This document shows positions 21,812 to 22,326 of a stretch of DNA of 22,326 nt, piece after piece. Position numbers and translations under genes: made by a program. Position 1 is the stretch's first letter, and every line of letters starts with the position of its first letter. The DNA is from Candidatus Sediminicultor secundus (GTDB lineage: Bacteria > Atribacterota > JS1 > SB-45 > 34-128), in assembly GCA_002849045.2 (NCBI GenBank), contig NCRO01000043.1, forward strand, positions 10,554 to 32,879, in the 5' to 3' direction. Under the pieces are notes generated by a model that saw only the letters and a program-made list of their open reading frames with translations, was not told the DNA's origin and did not search any database.

Positions 21812-22261
21812 ATGATTTTATTTTTTGCTGTCAATATAAAAAGATTGTTTAAAACAAAATTAATGAAATTACTTTTCTATTCCGACTTCGTTAATTTTCG
21901 TAATAATACTTTATCTATTACTGGATTAAAATACATTAAAAATTATTACGGACCTACTCCTATAAAGTACGAACTCTTGCTTGGAGAATTATTTGAAAAA
22001 TATATAACCTATCAAATTGAATATGTTAAAAATTCTAAAGATAATGTTGAAGAATACGAATTTATAAAACCTCTTGAAAAACCGACCATGGGTATTTTTT
22101 CTCAAGAAGAGATAAAGAGCATGAAAGAAGTATTGAATGCTTTCAAACATCTCACCTCTGAAAAAATAACCCAATGTTCGCACAAAGAAGAAGCTTGGAC
22201 AAAACCAAAAAATAAAGAAATTATTAGCTATGAGTACGCAAAAAACTTAACTTGTATTTAG
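21812..22261 (+). CDS. Panacea (SocA/DUF4065) domain, C-terminal part of a split antitoxin
   Basis: 149 aa carrying the Panacea hallmark FKTKLMKLLFYSDFVNFRNN, SITGLKYIKNYYGPTPIKYE, and the C-terminal SHKEEAWTKPKNKEIISYEY. Panacea is a promiscuous antitoxin domain that neutralises diverse small toxins. The ATG at 21812 has no ribosome site, and in the same frame the sequence is open and protein-like far upstream (NEVLDENCGYSQFNYEKFVN), directly overlapping the end of the HTH gene. This is what a single HTH-Panacea protein broken by one base would look like. It could also be expressed by -1 frameshifting. The remaining 65 bp to the window edge are AT-rich, and any partner toxin would be outside. 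Confidence 0.65.
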   Translation: MILFFAVNIKRLFKTKLMKLLFYSDFVNFRNNTLSITGLKYIKNYYGPTPIKYELLLGELFEKYITYQIEYVKNSKDNVEEYEFIKPLEKPTMGIFSQEEIKSMKEVLNAFKHLTSEKITQCSHKEEAWTKPKNKEIISYEYAKNLTCI

Positions 22262-22326
22262 TTGTATATAAAAAATTATCGACTATTTTTCCTATTTTAT
22301 TATTTGTTAGTGTAAACTTTAATGGG

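Overview
This window is low-GC bacterial DNA with strong Shine-Dalgarno sites and ATG, GTG and TTG starts. It reads as chromosomal sequence from an uncultured anaerobe-like lineage; Atribacterota-like genomes come to mind, but that is an impression and not a placement. I recognised no rRNA, tRNA or CRISPR array.

Layout. (1) 1-9700 is ordinary chromosome: an adenosine-specific kinase family protein, a PspC/LiaF-like membrane protein, QueG, a NatA/NatB-type ABC exporter, a Ste24-type M48 protease, a membrane-anchored PCMT and a large membrane aminopropyltransferase-like protein. Several gaps here are filled by degenerate tandem repeats of exactly 7 bp. (2) 9700-14380 is an accessory defence island. 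It holds an AbiE-type toxin-antitoxin pair with a perfect 22-bp hairpin at the gene junction, an AbiV-like HEPN protein between two copies of a REP-like hairpin, and a translationally coupled HNH protein plus 80-aa double zinc ribbon on the minus strand. The island ends abruptly in livG, which has lost its first quarter including Walker A. (3) 14380-19800 returns to chromosome: livF, then on the minus strand a YbjQ protein, TatD, AlaX-L (TTG start) and a secreted M48 protease. (4) 19850-22326 looks like a plasmid-derived or replicon-like segment: three iteron-like 22-23 bp repeats, a GTG-initiated winged-helix replication-type protein, a perfect 32-bp palindrome over an extended -10 promoter, and an MqsA-like HTH protein whose Panacea (SocA) C-terminal half lies in the -1 frame.

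How the parts work together. The AbiE pair, the AbiV-like protein and the HNH/zinc-ribbon pair are plausible phage-defence or addiction modules gathered at a site where the branched-chain amino-acid transporter operon was broken. The intergenic DNA on both sides carries dispersed palindromic repeats and heptamer repeats, which may mark recombination-prone sites. The HTH-Panacea locus is the most informative oddity: one extra A in a six-A tract would restore a single long fused antitoxin.
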